Below the pieces are notes generated by a model. It was not told the origin of the DNA and did no database searches. It saw nothing but the letters and a program-made list of their open reading frames with translations. Source: 66-474 sp963771735 (GTDB lineage: Bacteria; Pseudomonadota; Gammaproteobacteria; Xanthomonadales; Rhodanobacteraceae). Taken from it: DNA of 64,000 nt. The position numbers were made by a program, and so were the translations under genes. The stretch lies in contig CAVYUN010000002.1 in NCBI GenBank assembly GCA_963771735.1, positions 1 to 64,000 on the forward strand, read 5' to 3'. This document shows, in pieces, positions 30,521 through 42,560 of the stretch. Within the stretch, counting starts at the first letter, position 1, and each line of letters opens with the position of its first letter.

Positions 30521-32857
30521 TCAATCTCCCGTCTTCGGACTTGGAATCATGTATTCGTGCGGCGGCGTATCGCCCGCCAGGCATTTGACGAAATAATCCC
30601 AGCGCCGGCGCATCACGTACGGCGTGTCCTTGCCGTAGCCGTGATGCTCGTTCGGCAGGATCATCATGTCGAAATTCCTGTTCGCCCTGATCAGGGCATC
30701 GACCACCAACATGGTGTTGCTCATCGGCACGTTGTCGTCGATCTGGCCGTGCACCAGCATCAGGTGGCCCTTCAGGTTTTTCGCGATGTCCTCGTTGGCC
30801 TGGTTGGCGTAGTTGGTGGTGCCATCCTTGTTCGTGACCAGCAGGCCCTGGTACTTCTCGCCCCAGTCGTTCTCGTAGTTGCGGTTGTCGTGGTTGCCGC
30901 TCTCGGCCCAGCCGACCTTGAAGAAGTCCGGATAGCGGAACATCGCGTCGGCGGTCGCGTTGCCGCCGCCGGAATGGCCCCAGATGCCGACGCGGTCGAG
31001 GTCGATCCAGTTGTAACGCCGCGCGAGTTGCCTGATGCCCGCAACCTGGTCGGGCAGCGTGTCGTCGCCCATGTCGCCGTACCAGTAGTGGTGGAAACTG
31101 CGCGAACGCCACGGCGTGCCCATGCCGTCGATCGCGACCACGATGAAGCCCAGTTCGGCCAGCGCCTGGTTGTCGCCGCGCGCCGCGAGGAAACTGCGCC
31201 CGCGCACCGAGCCGGTCTGCGGACCGGGATAGACGTAATCGACGATCGGATATTTCTTCGCGGAATCGAAGTCGGTCGGCTTGAACATCATCCCGTACAG
31301 CGTGGTCTTGCCGTCGCGCGCCTTGACCGTGAACGGAATCGGCGGCACCCAGCCGGCGGCTTTCAATCGCGTGATGTCCGCCTTCGCCACGGTCGCGATT
31401 ACATGGCCGTCGTCCGACGAGCGCAACACGGTCACCGGCGGCGTGGTTGGCGTGGAATAGCTGTCGACGAAATATTTCCCGTCCGGCGACATCGTGATGG
31501 TGTGGTCGGCGTCTTCCGGCGTCAGCAAGGTGGTCTTGCCGGTATCGATGCCCACCTTGAAAAGCTGCCGGTAGTAAGGATCCACGCCCGGTGTGCGGCC
31601 CACGCCCACGAACCACAGCGTGCGCGAATCGCGGTCCAGGTGCAGCACCTCGGTGACATTGCCTTCGCCCGTAGTGATGGCACGCTGCGGCTGGCCGGTC
31701 TTCAGGTCGTACAGGTACAGGTTGGCCCAGTCGGTCTGCTCCGACGGCCAGATCGCCTGGTCGCTGCCGGGCAGGTACTGCCAGTTCACCGCGCCGTGGC
31801 CACTCTCGTAGTAATCCTTGGCGGTGAATTCGAACGCCGTGCGCACCGCGCCGGTTTCGGCATCGGCAATGCGGAACCATTCGTGCTGGCGGTCACGCGA
31901 AGTGGAGACCAGTGCCAGTGTCTTCCCGTCCGGTGCCCACTTCACGTCGTCCCAGCGGTAGGGTTTGTCTCCATCGCACGCGAGCTGGTCGCACAGCGAC
32001 GACAGCCGCTGCTCCGGCGCCATCTTCAACCGCACCAGCTTGCCGGTGGCGACGTCGATCACCACCGGCTCGATCATGAACACGTGTTTGTCGCCCGGCA
32101 GCGGATATTTCCACGCAGCCAGTTTCGGATGACCGACTCGCGTGTCGACCGTGTACATGTCGCCGACCTTGCGCTGGTCCTGGCGGTAGGTCGCGATCCG
32201 GGTCGAATCCGGCGACCAGCGCACCACCGCGCCGTCACCATGCACCCAGCCTGCGTTCTGGGTCGCGTAACCGTAGTCCTTGATGCCGTCGGTGGTGAGT
32301 TGGGTTTCCTTGCCGGTCGCGAGGTTGCGCACCCACAGGTTCCAGTCGCGCACGAACGCCAGCAGCCGACCGTTCGGCGACAGCGCGCCGGGCTCGCTGC
32401 CGGTTCCAAGCAACTTGTCGCGCGCCGTGCACACGCCGACGCCGGACAGGTCGCAGCGGTACCAGTGCTTGTCCAGCCGCACGTCGAGCTCGCCGCCCGG
32501 CAGCGGACGGAAATCGAAGGATCGCGGCCATCGCCTGGCATCGACCGGCTTGCCGCGTGTCTTGCCCAGCGCCGCCGCGAGTTTCACCTGGTCGAATGCC
32601 GGCGCGACCTTGCCGCCGGCGGCACCCATCTCGAGAACGTGATCGCCCGATGCGTCATGGTCCACGTACCAGAAGTGCGTACCGTCGAGCCATTTCACCC
32701 GCTGCACGTCGTGGTCGACCAGCGGATCGACGTTCTGCGCGAGGAACCTCACCGCCCGCGCGTAATCCTGGTCGGTCAACTGGCGCGCCCGCGCCGCAAG
32801 ACTCACTGCCAGCGAACCCGCCAGCAACACGCAAGCCATCCCGCGAATCGACGACAT
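30521..32857 (-). CDS. Dipeptidyl peptidase IV-like S9B peptidase
   Basis: A ~778-residue secreted S9B peptidase. The start 32857 gives 'MSSIRGMACVLLAGSLAVSL', a signal peptide; the longer frame from 32920 adds a non-hydrophobic leader. The propeller domain includes 'EPGALSPNGRLLAFVRDWNL' and 'RWSPDSTRIATYRQDQRKVG'. The hydrolase domain has 'VGIWGHSGGGNATADAMFR' (Ser), 'VHGQIDDNVPMSNTMLVVDA' (Asp) and 'LPNEHHGYGKDTPYVMRRRW' (His). 'GHSGGG' where many family members have 'GWSYGG' is a small variation. It releases X-Pro dipeptides and is upstream partner of the prolyl oligopeptidase. Confidence 0.9.
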   Translation of the reverse strand: MSSIRGMACVLLAGSLAVSLAARARQLTDQDYARAVRFLAQNVDPLVDHDVQRVKWLDGTHFWYVDHDASGDHVLEMGAAGGKVAPAFDQVKLAAALGKTRGKPVDARRWPRSFDFRPLPGGELDVRLDKHWYRCDLSGVGVCTARDKLLGTGSEPGALSPNGRLLAFVRDWNLWVRNLATGKETQLTTDGIKDYGYATQNAGWVHGDGAVVRWSPDSTRIATYRQDQRKVGDMYTVDTRVGHPKLAAWKYPLPGDKHVFMIEPVVIDVATGKLVRLKMAPEQRLSSLCDQLACDGDKPYRWDDVKWAPDGKTLALVSTSRDRQHEWFRIADAETGAVRTAFEFTAKDYYESGHGAVNWQYLPGSDQAIWPSEQTDWANLYLYDLKTGQPQRAITTGEGNVTEVLHLDRDSRTLWFVGVGRTPGVDPYYRQLFKVGIDTGKTTLLTPEDADHTITMSPDGKYFVDSYSTPTTPPVTVLRSSDDGHVIATVAKADITRLKAAGWVPPIPFTVKARDGKTTLYGMMFKPTDFDSAKKYPIVDYVYPGPQTGSVRGRSFLAARGDNQALAELGFIVVAIDGMGTPWRSRSFHHYWYGDMGDDTLPDQVAGIRQLARRYNWIDLDRVGIWGHSGGGNATADAMFRYPDFFKVGWAESGNHDNRNYENDWGEKYQGLLVTNKDGTTNYANQANEDIAKNLKGHLMLVHGQIDDNVPMSNTMLVVDALIRANRNFDMMILPNEHHGYGKDTPYVMRRRWDYFVKCLAGDTPPHEYMIPSPKTGD

Positions 32858-32950
32858 GGTCTTCTCCGAACCGACAAGCCGGCAACGCAACCTGTCGATC
32901 CTAGACCCGCCAGTCGCCACGTACCCCTGCCGAAAGTCCCGGGCGGCGCC

Positions 32951-33223
32951 TCAACGCAGCACGCGGCGACGGCGTCCGGAGGCGGGCGACAAGTCGATCA
33001 ACAGCGCGACCACGATGCCGATGATCGGAACCAGGGTCCACTGCCCATCGAACCAATGGATCACCACGGTGTACCAGAGCAACGTGGTCGGCAGGAAGAT
33101 GAACCCGAGCACCGGCCACAGCGCGATATGGAAGATGCCGCTGAACCAGTGCGTGAACAGCCACAGCAGCACGATCACCACGCGCGGCACGAACAGGGCG
33201 AACAGGACCATCAGGCAAGGCAT
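32951..33223 (-). CDS. Small conserved membrane protein
   Basis: A 90-residue protein with three hydrophobic helices: 'MPCLMVLFALFVPRVVIVLL', 'FHIALWPVLGFIFLPTTLLW' and 'WTLVPIIGIVVALLIDLS', ending in a basic tail 'GRRRRVLR'. This is the pattern of a family of short inner-membrane proteins of unknown function common in bacteria. It lies 27 bp downstream of the VOC gene on the same strand and may be co-transcribed. Confidence 0.75.
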   Translation of the reverse strand: MPCLMVLFALFVPRVVIVLLWLFTHWFSGIFHIALWPVLGFIFLPTTLLWYTVVIHWFDGQWTLVPIIGIVVALLIDLSPASGRRRRVLR

Positions 33224-33250
33224 GGCTAACTCCTCGTGACGTCGTCGGGA

Positions 33251-33691
33251 TCAGGTGGCGCCGCCGATCCGTGAACCGGGTATCGCCGGCCCCTTCAATT
33301 CCAGCATGTTTCCTTCGGGATCGAACAGGTAGATCGATGGCCCCTCGCCTTCCGCCCCGTAGCGCGTGCCGATCTCGCCGACGCTCACGCCATGGGACTC
33401 CAGGTGCGCGACGATCGCTGCTTCGTCGTAACCGTCGACGCTCAGGCACACATGGTCGACATTGTGGGCCTCCGGCCCGGGCGCGGCACCGCCCTTGCGG
33501 CCCAGCCTGCCCTCGACGTGCACCAGGTCGATCAAGGATGCACCTGCGCGCAGCTGGGTCAGTCCGACCCGCTCCTGCAGCAGTTCGACCGTGCAACCCA
33601 GCACCTCGCAATAGAAACGGCGCATGGCGTCGGGATCGCGCACGCGCAGCACCACGTGGTCGAGCTGGCGGAGGCGGAACGGAACGGACAT
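33251..33691 (-). CDS. VOC family protein (glyoxalase/dioxygenase fold)
   Basis: A 146-residue vicinal-oxygen-chelate protein. Two beta-alpha-beta modules: 'LRQLDHVVLRVRDPDAMRRF' and 'FYCEVLGCTVELL' first, then 'HNVDHVCLSVDGYDEAAIVA' and 'IYLFDPEGNMLELKG'. Probable metal ligands are the His of 'LDHVV', the His of 'VDHVC' and the Glu of 'MLELKG'. Substrate is unknown; the family includes glyoxalase I, fosfomycin-resistance proteins and ring-cleavage dioxygenases. Complete, with no signal peptide. Confidence 0.85.
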   Translation of the reverse strand: MSVPFRLRQLDHVVLRVRDPDAMRRFYCEVLGCTVELLQERVGLTQLRAGASLIDLVHVEGRLGRKGGAAPGPEAHNVDHVCLSVDGYDEAAIVAHLESHGVSVGEIGTRYGAEGEGPSIYLFDPEGNMLELKGPAIPGSRIGGAT

Positions 33692-33753
33692 GGCGACCCA
33701 AAATCGACTGAATGCGCGGGTCCATCCTAAACGATCGCCGGCGCGCCGACCTG

Positions 33754-33759
33754 TATAAT
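33754..33759 (+). promoter_or_regulatory. -10 box of the gcvP/glycine riboswitch transcript
   Basis: TATAAT at 33754-33759, a perfect sigma-70 -10 hexamer, sits ~7 bp before the first stem of the glycine riboswitch. No clear -35 hexamer is visible at the right spacing. Confidence 0.6.
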
Positions 33760-33763
33760 CGCC

Positions 33764-33957
33764 AAGTGGTGGAAGAAGCAGCCCTGCTGCTGCCGAAGGC
33801 GCAACGCCCGTAATCGCTCAGGCCCGATACCACCCACACATTCAAAACTCTGGAGAGACCGGACCGCGCCAGCGGCGACCGGCGCCGAAGGGGCAAGAAA
33901 CAAGGGTCGTCGAGACCCGCGTTTCCAAACTCTCAGGCAAACGGACAGAGGGGCATA
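33764..33957 (+). ncRNA. Glycine riboswitch (tandem, gcvT motif)
   Basis: The second aptamer is textbook: GGAGAGACCGG (33852-33862), GCCGAAGGGGCAA, CTCTCAGGCAAACGGACAGA and GGGG at the end. The first unit is compact: GTGGTGG and CCACC close it, with GCCGAAGGCGCAAC and CGCTCAGGC inside. The two lie in order upstream of gcvP, which encodes a glycine-cleavage enzyme, as expected for glycine-induced expression. The first unit lacks the GGAGAGA opening and is less regular. Confidence 0.88.
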
Positions 33958-34046
33958 TTAGTGCGATCGTCCCTGATCGCCGCAACTGCTGTCGGATGCA
34001 CGCCCGGATCGTTCCAAGTCCACGAAGACCAGAACGGCCAAAGCCA

Positions 34047-34090
34047 CCATCCATGGCCAACAGCTCCCTGGCCTGACTTTCCACAACAGC
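34047..34090 (+). repeat. Dispersed repeat copy in the gcvP leader
   Basis: CCATCCATGGC (34047-34057) and GACTTTCCACAACAGC (34075-34090) recur together inside gcvP at 36397-36425. The ~215-bp stretch between riboswitch and gcvP start is longer than needed for an expression platform, and this repeat occupies its middle. Confidence 0.65.
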
Positions 34091-34175
34091 TGCGTCGATC
34101 GGGATTTTGCCTGACGACGCACAGGCACCAGACGGTGCTGTTGCGTTGCCCCACGTCCGAATCGGAATCGCCGCC

Positions 34176-37133
<2,958 letters not shown>

Positions 37134-37148
37134 TCACGGCGGACGGCG

Positions 37149-38042
37149 TCACGCCGGCATCGTCCGCCGATCCAGCGTTGCCAGCGCCGCGGCCAACAGC
37201 TCGCCGCAGTCGCCCTCGCACTTGAAGGCAAACAGGTCGTCGGCGCGGGTGCGACCGCGATTGACCGCGACGACAGGTATGCCGTGTTGTGCGGCGGCGC
37301 GCACCAGCCGGAAGCTGGACCACACCATCAGCGACGAGCCGACCACCAGCACGCCGTCGGCCGATTGCACCGCGTCGAACGCCGCCGCCGTGGTTTCGCG
37401 CGGCACCGATTCGCCGTAGAAGACCACGTCGGGTTTCAGGATGCCGCCGCAGACATCACAGGGCGGCACCTCGAACGCATCAAAATCCGCATCCCGCAAA
37501 TCAGCGTCGCCATCCGGCGCGATGCTTTCCGCCGCGACGTCCCAGTCCGGATTGGCCGCGCGCAGACGTTGCTGGAACGCATCGCGCGGCGTGCGCGCGT
37601 CGCACGCAAGGCAACGCACCACATCCAACCGGCCGTGCAGGTCGATCACGCCAAGGCTGCCCGCACGCTGGTGCAGGCGGTCGACATTCTGGGTGACGAC
37701 TTGCGCCACGCGCCCGATTTCTTCGAGACGCGCCAATGCCGCGTGCGCCGCGCCCGGCCTCGCCGCCGCGAACATCGGCCAGCCGGCGAGGCTGCGTGCC
37801 CAGTAGCGCCGGCGCACCGCATCGCTTTGCACGAAGTCGCGGTATTGCACCGGCGGCGAACGCTTCCAGTTGCCGTCGGCGTCGCGGTAATCGGGGATGC
37901 CCGAGCCGGTGCTGACGCCCGCGCCGGTGATCACCGCGAGACTGCGACGATCGGACAACCATGCCGCGAGGCGCTCGGCAACGGCTTCATCAGCAGATTT
38001 GCGAGCGACGGCATTCAAACTGGATTCCGCGATATCCGGCAT
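37149..38042 (-). CDS. Sir2-family NAD-dependent protein deacylase
   Basis: A 297-residue sirtuin. NAD-binding 'AVITGAGVSTGSGIPDYRDA' and 'VVTQNVDRLHQRAGSLGVID' followed by the catalytic His in 'DLHGRLDVV'. Four zinc Cys are in 'RCLACDART' and 'PPCDVCGGILKPDVVFYGE'; 'VVGSSLMVWSSFRLV' completes the Rossmann half. The start at 38042 ('MPDIAESS') is chosen; the ORF above continues into the neighbouring gene. It removes acyl groups from protein lysines, giving ADP-ribosyl product. It is convergent with gcvP (15 bp apart). Confidence 0.9.
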   Translation of the reverse strand: MPDIAESSLNAVARKSADEAVAERLAAWLSDRRSLAVITGAGVSTGSGIPDYRDADGNWKRSPPVQYRDFVQSDAVRRRYWARSLAGWPMFAAARPGAAHAALARLEEIGRVAQVVTQNVDRLHQRAGSLGVIDLHGRLDVVRCLACDARTPRDAFQQRLRAANPDWDVAAESIAPDGDADLRDADFDAFEVPPCDVCGGILKPDVVFYGESVPRETTAAAFDAVQSADGVLVVGSSLMVWSSFRLVRAAAQHGIPVVAVNRGRTRADDLFAFKCEGDCGELLAAALATLDRRTMPA

Positions 38043-38080
38043 GCCACCACTGTACCGGCCCGGCGATTTCACCGCGCGCG

Positions 38081-38455
38081 TCAATGCTGCCGGCCCGGCA
38101 TGCGCGGACGCACCCATACCCACAGTGCGATCACATAGACAAACACCAGCACATACGCGAGTGCGAACACCCACAGCGGCAGCGGCCAGTAGACCAGTCG
38201 GTCGATCCAGCCGGCGATCAACGGCTGCACCTGCGCGTGTCCAGACAAATCGCCTTGCCAGATCGTCAGGAAGCACGCGCGCCCGAACAATGCCTGCAGC
38301 GCCACCACGGCAAGGCTCGCCAGGTGCGCCAGGCGCCACCAGAATTCGCGTACCCAGCGCCAGCGAAGCCACGCACCGATCGGGATCAGCACGCAACCGG
38401 CGACGTTGAACGCGATCACCGCGAGGTGCACGAGCAGGATGGACAAGGCGGCCAT
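38081..38455 (-). CDS. DUF2784 membrane protein
   Basis: A 124-residue inner-membrane protein with three to four helices: 'ILLVHLAVIAFNVAGCVLI', 'LASLAVVALQALFGRACFLT' and 'WVFALAYVLVFVYVIALWVW'. The conserved 'W-R-x-x-H-L' and 'G-x-x-C-x-L-T' parts fit DUF2784. Function unknown. On the same strand upstream of the sirtuin gene. Confidence 0.78.
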   Translation of the reverse strand: MAALSILLVHLAVIAFNVAGCVLIPIGAWLRWRWVREFWWRLAHLASLAVVALQALFGRACFLTIWQGDLSGHAQVQPLIAGWIDRLVYWPLPLWVFALAYVLVFVYVIALWVWVRPRMPGRQH

Positions 38456-38570
38456 GTTCGACGCGTCCGATCGCGAAGCCGTGATGCAGAGAGCCTAAAC
38501 CACCCGGCCATCACCCAGGGCCAACCCGCGCAGCGGGCGCGATCCGGAACCCGGCGCCTTGTTCGTCCAT

Positions 38571-38597
38571 CTGGATGCCGGCCTGCGCCGGCATGAC
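38571..38597. repeat. Dispersed palindromic repeat copy
   Basis: GGATGCCGGCCTGCGCCGGC followed by ATGACGG is a palindromic unit also found at 50718-50743 and, diverged, at 49727 and 50889. In translation it gives 'MPAQAGIQ', a common sign of this repeat type in other genomes. Confidence 0.8.
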
Positions 38598-38704
38598 GGC
38601 AAGTTGGTTTGACGCGATACGCATGAGACCCGCACGCACCGGCACGACGGCAGCCTGATCGGAAGCGCGCAACCCGATCACGGGCGGCAGCAACCGCAGT
38701 CCAC

Positions 38705-40051
38705 TTACGCCCATCGTGACGAATTCCTCGGCGGAGGTCGGATGGATCGCCACGGTCTTGAGGAAATCGGCATAGGTCGCGCCCATCCGCAGCGCCACCG
38801 CGAAGCCCTGCAGCATTTCGTCCAGGCCCGGCCCGATGCCGTGCAGGCCGACCACGCGTTCGTCGTCACCCGCGCACACCAGCTTCATGAAGGTCTTGCC
38901 TTCGCGTCCGGCCAGCGACCACGACATCGGCGTGAAGCGCGCACTGCGTACCTTCACGGTATCTCCGTATTGTTCGCGCGCCTCGGCTTCGGACAGGCCG
39001 ACGCTGCCGATCGGCGGATGCGAAAACACCACGCTCGCGATGTTCGCGTAATCCAGGTGCGCATCGGGCTTGTCGTTGAACAGGCGCTCGGCCAGTTGCC
39101 GGCCCGCGGCGATCGCGACCGGCGTCAACTGGCGCTTGCCATTGACGTCGCCCAGCGCGTAGATGCCTTCCACCGAGGTGTTCTCGAATGCATCGGTGAC
39201 GATCTCGTCGTGCGCGGTTCAGCGCGACATGCCGCCGCGTCCAGCCGCAGCGACTCGACGTTGGGCACGCGGCCGATCGCCGAAACCACCACGTCGTAGG
39301 GGCCGTGCGGTGCGTGGTCGCTGCAATCCAGCCACAGCGCATCGCCATCGCGGCGCACGCCCTGCACCGCGCAGCCTTCGTGGTGCGCGATGCCTTCGGC
39401 CTGCATCATTTCACCGAGCACGCGGCCGAGGTCGGCATCGAAATGCGACAGCAAGCCCTGCTTGCGGGTGATCAGCTCGACCTTCGATCCCAGCGCGCCC
39501 AGCACGCCGGCCAGCTCCACGCCGATATAACCGCCGCCGATGATGCCGACCCGCGCGGGTTGCGCATCCAGCCGGAAGAAACCGTCCGAATCGATCGCCA
39601 GCTCCGCGCCCGGCAACGCCAACGGGCGCGGACGCGAACCGGTCGCGATCACGATGTGCGGCGCGCGCCAATCCGCGCCGTCCGCGTGCAGCGTGTGCGC
39701 ATCGATGAAATGCGCCGGCGCACGCACCACCCGGATGCCAAGATCGGCGAGGCGCTTGTCGTAGGAACCGCGCGCGCGCGCCACGTAGGCTTCGCGGTGC
39801 GCGACGAACGCCGGCCAGTCCAGCTTGCCCGGCTGCACGTCGAAGCCGACGGCTCGTGCCATCTGCTGCGACTCGGCCAATTCCGCCGCCAGCCACATCG
39901 CCTTCTTGGGCACGCAGCCGCGGTTGACGCAGGTGCCGCCCAGCTCGTGCGGCTCGAACAGGGTTACTTTCGCGCCGTGCCGCGCTGCCCGGATCGCGGT
40001 GGCCACGCCCGCCGAGCCGCCGCCGATCACCAACAGATCCGAATCGGTCAT
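38705..40051 (-). pseudogene. gor: Glutathione-disulfide reductase-like flavoprotein (frame broken near 39225)
   Basis: An FAD/NADPH disulfide reductase. 'DLLVIGGGSAGVATAIRAAR' binds FAD; the redox pair is in 'GGTCVNRGCVPKKAMW', the glutathione-reductase style; 'VGIIGGGYIGVELAGVLGAL' binds NADPH; the C-terminal part has 'EGIYALGDVNGKRQLTPVAI' and the active-site His in 'VAIHPTSAEEFVTM'. The frame changes at ~39219 and ~39233, both repaired by adding GC at GCGC, restoring 'RALNRAHDEIVTDAFENTS'. Beyond 'FVTMG' the frame runs on through a dispersed repeat to 38511; a third GC at 38708 would give 'FVTMGA' and a TAA, the normal end, so I place the end there. Confidence 0.8.
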
Positions 40052-40149
40052 GCATTGCCGTTCCTTGTCAGGACTTCGCGCCCGCGCACTGCGGGCGCGG
40101 GTGCGTCCGGAAAAACATCCAGCCTAAATGGGAACCGCTGCGCGCGGCT

Positions 40150-41089
40150 TCAATCCCGGAACAGCGCGTCGACTTCCGCCAGCAATTCGGCGCCAATCCG
40201 CCAGTTCGCGGCCCTGGCGTTCTGCGCGACCTGCTCCGGCCGGGTCGCACCCGCGATCACGCTGGCGACTTCGCGGTGCGCCAGCAGCCACGCGAACGCC
40301 AGTTCCAGCATCGAGCGGTCGTGGGTCTTGCACCACGCTTCCAGTCTCTCGACGCAGTCCCAGTTGGCGTCGGTCTGGTAGCGTTCGCCCAAGTGCTTCC
40401 AGTTGGCGAAACGCGAATCGGAGGGCGCTTCCTTGTTGCGCTGGTATTTTCCGGTCAGCAGGCCGCTGGCCAACGGGAAGTACGGCACAAGGCTCAGGTC
40501 GTGCGCGGCCAGCGCCGGCAGCAGTTCCGCGCGTGCATCGCGTTCGACCAGGCTGAACTCGTTCTGCGCACATATGAAACGGTTGAGACCGAAGCTCGCG
40601 CGCGATCCAGTCGGCATCCACCATTTGCCAGGCCGCGAGGTTGCAGGCGCCGATGTAGCGCACCTTGCCGGCGTGGATCAAATCGTCCAGCGCACGCAGG
40701 GTTTCCTCGATCGGCGTCAGCGGATCGGGCCAGTGCAGGTAGTACACGTCGATCCAGTCGGTCTGCAGCCGTGCCAGGCTCGCTTCCACCGCCTGCACGA
40801 TGTAGCGGCGCGAGGCGTCGCGGCGCATATCGTCGCGCATCGGCGACGCGAACTTGGTGGCCAGGATCACGTCCTTGCGGCGCTTGCCGAGGACCTTCCC
40901 GAGCAGCGTCTCGGAACCGCCGCGCTCGCCGTACACGTCGGCGGTGTCGAAGAAGTTGATGCCGGCCTCCAGTGCCGCATCGACCACCGCGCGGGTGCCC
41001 GCCTCGTCCAGCCGACCGCCGAAGTTGTTGCAGCCCAGCCCCACTTCCGAAACCTGCAGGCCCGAAGGCCCCAATGCACGCGTCTTCAT
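40150..41089 (-). pseudogene. Aldo/keto reductase (one frameshift)
   Basis: NADPH-dependent AKR of ~315 residues. The N-terminal part 'MKTRALGPSGLQVSEVGLGC' has the family start; catalytic residues are in 'FFDTADVYGERGGSETLLG' (Asp, Tyr), 'VILATKFASP' (Lys) and 'YYLHWPDPLTPIEET' (His). The C-terminal part in another frame gives 'QNEFSLVERDARAELLPALA', 'PYFPLASGLLTGKYQRNKEA' and 'VIAGATRPEQVAQNA'. The break at ~40590 is repaired by restoring GC ('GAGCTTCGG' to GAGCGCTTCGG), giving 'IARERFGLNRFICAQNEFSL'. All catalytic residues are intact. Confidence 0.82.
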
Positions 41090-41291
41090 GCGTTCCACTC
41101 CGAATGCTTGTGCCGAATGCCGCCAGCCTAGTCCGCCCGGGTCGTACGCGGCGTGAAGACCGGGCAGACGCCCCGGGCATCGGCGCCCCGCTACCCGCGT
41201 TTCGCGCCGCCGATCCGCGCGTTCGTCGCATGCCCCTTCCCTCGCAGCGGCAGGCGGCTATGCTCCGGCCCATCGCATCGGGAGCACGCAC

Positions 41292-42560
41292 ATGTTCAAG
41301 GGCACCTTCTTCGTGTTGCGCATCGCCATCGCCTGGACGCTGCTGTTCATCGCGCTGCTGATCATCGTGCTCAACGTGTCCGACGGCGGCGACCGCGCCG
41401 GGCCGTTCCTGCTGCTGGCCTTCATCCTCGGCACGCTGGTGGTCGCCGGCGCGGTCTCGCACGTGCGCCGGGTGCGCCTGATCGCCGGACGCGTCGACGA
41501 AAACACGCTGCGCAGCCGCCAGCGGCGCCAGATCGAGATCCCGTTCGAGGCCGGCGAGGCCTTCGACATGCTCGACGCCGCGGTGCGCGAAATCCCGCGC
41601 AGCCAGGAAATCGAAAGCGCGCGCGACAGCCTGCAACTGCGCGCCAAGGTCGAACGCCCGCACGTGTACGGCCGCAGCCGCCTGGCGCGCCTCAATCCGG
41701 CCAACTTGTTCGGCAACCTGCGCAACCAGGTGACCGCCACCGTGACGCCCGGCGACGGCACCGGCAGCGTCACCCTGATCTGCGAACCGGAAGCCGGCGC
41801 CTGGTCCGACTGGTTCCGGGTCGACGATGGCACCAACTTCGAGAACGCCGAGGCGATCACCCGCGCGATCACGCGCCGCATCGCCGAACGGCGTCGCAAC
41901 GAGCAACGCGCCGCCGAGCAGACCGCGACGGAAAAGGAACTGTCGGTCGCGCGCCTGAACCTGCTGCACGCGCAGATCGAACCGCACTTCCTGTACAACA
42001 CGCTGGCCAACGCGCAGGTGCTGACGCGCAGCGAACCGCAACAGGCCGACCGCATGCTCGGGCATTTGATCCAGTACCTGCGGCATTCCCTGCCCAGCAC
42101 CGGCGAGGCGATGTCCACGCTCGGCGACGAACTGGAACGCACCCGCGCCTACCTCGAGATCCTGCGCATCCGCATGGGACCGCGGCTGGCGCTGGAAGTG
42201 GACGTGCCGGATGCACTGCGCGCGATCCAGATGCCGTCGATGATGCTGCAGACGCTGGTCGAGAACGCGATCAAGCACGGCCTGGAACCCAAGCCCGGCG
42301 GCGGCACCGTGTGGCTGCTGGCGCGCCGCGACGACGACCGCGTCGCGATCACCGTCGCCGACGACGGACTCGGCTTCGGCGTGGCCGGCGGCGGCACCGG
42401 CATCGGCCTCAAGAACGTGCGCGAACGCCTGCGCCTGATCTACGGCGAGCGCGCCACGTTGTCGGTGGTCGCCAACGCGCCGGAAGGCGTGGCCGCCACC
42501 ATCACCGTGCCCGCGGTCGCGGCCGCCAAGACCGTCGAACCCGAGGCGGTGACGCCATGA
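41292..42560 (+). CDS. LytS/AlgZ-type sensor histidine kinase
   Basis: A 422-residue membrane kinase. Two helices open it ('FFVLRIAIAWTLLFIALLII', 'FLLLAFILGTLVVAGAVSHV'), then a ~130-residue region without a known domain, a coiled coil 'RRRNEQRAAEQTATEKELSV', and the LytS-type kinase core: phospho-acceptor His in 'LLHAQIEPHFLYNTLANAQV', N box 'LQTLVENAIKHGLEP', and 'VADDGLGFGVAGGGTGIGLK'. It overlaps the response regulator by ATGA (42557-42560) and so pairs with it. Signal is unknown. Confidence 0.9.
   Translation: MFKGTFFVLRIAIAWTLLFIALLIIVLNVSDGGDRAGPFLLLAFILGTLVVAGAVSHVRRVRLIAGRVDENTLRSRQRRQIEIPFEAGEAFDMLDAAVREIPRSQEIESARDSLQLRAKVERPHVYGRSRLARLNPANLFGNLRNQVTATVTPGDGTGSVTLICEPEAGAWSDWFRVDDGTNFENAEAITRAITRRIAERRRNEQRAAEQTATEKELSVARLNLLHAQIEPHFLYNTLANAQVLTRSEPQQADRMLGHLIQYLRHSLPSTGEAMSTLGDELERTRAYLEILRIRMGPRLALEVDVPDALRAIQMPSMMLQTLVENAIKHGLEPKPGGGTVWLLARRDDDRVAITVADDGLGFGVAGGGTGIGLKNVRERLRLIYGERATLSVVANAPEGVAATITVPAVAAAKTVEPEAVTP

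Noticed and set aside
28218..30596. Long + strand ORF opposite the prolyl oligopeptidase
   Set aside because: Same pattern of antisense GC-rich reading; no start signal or family.
30557..33229. Long + strand ORF (890 codons) opposite the two S9 peptidases
   Set aside because: Antisense shadow; composition is Arg/His/Val-rich without any motif and both peptidases on the minus strand are complete.
34107..34175. Upstream extension of gcvP by 23 codons
   Set aside because: The extra codons are in the leader repeat region; the ATG at 34176 matches the usual P-protein start.
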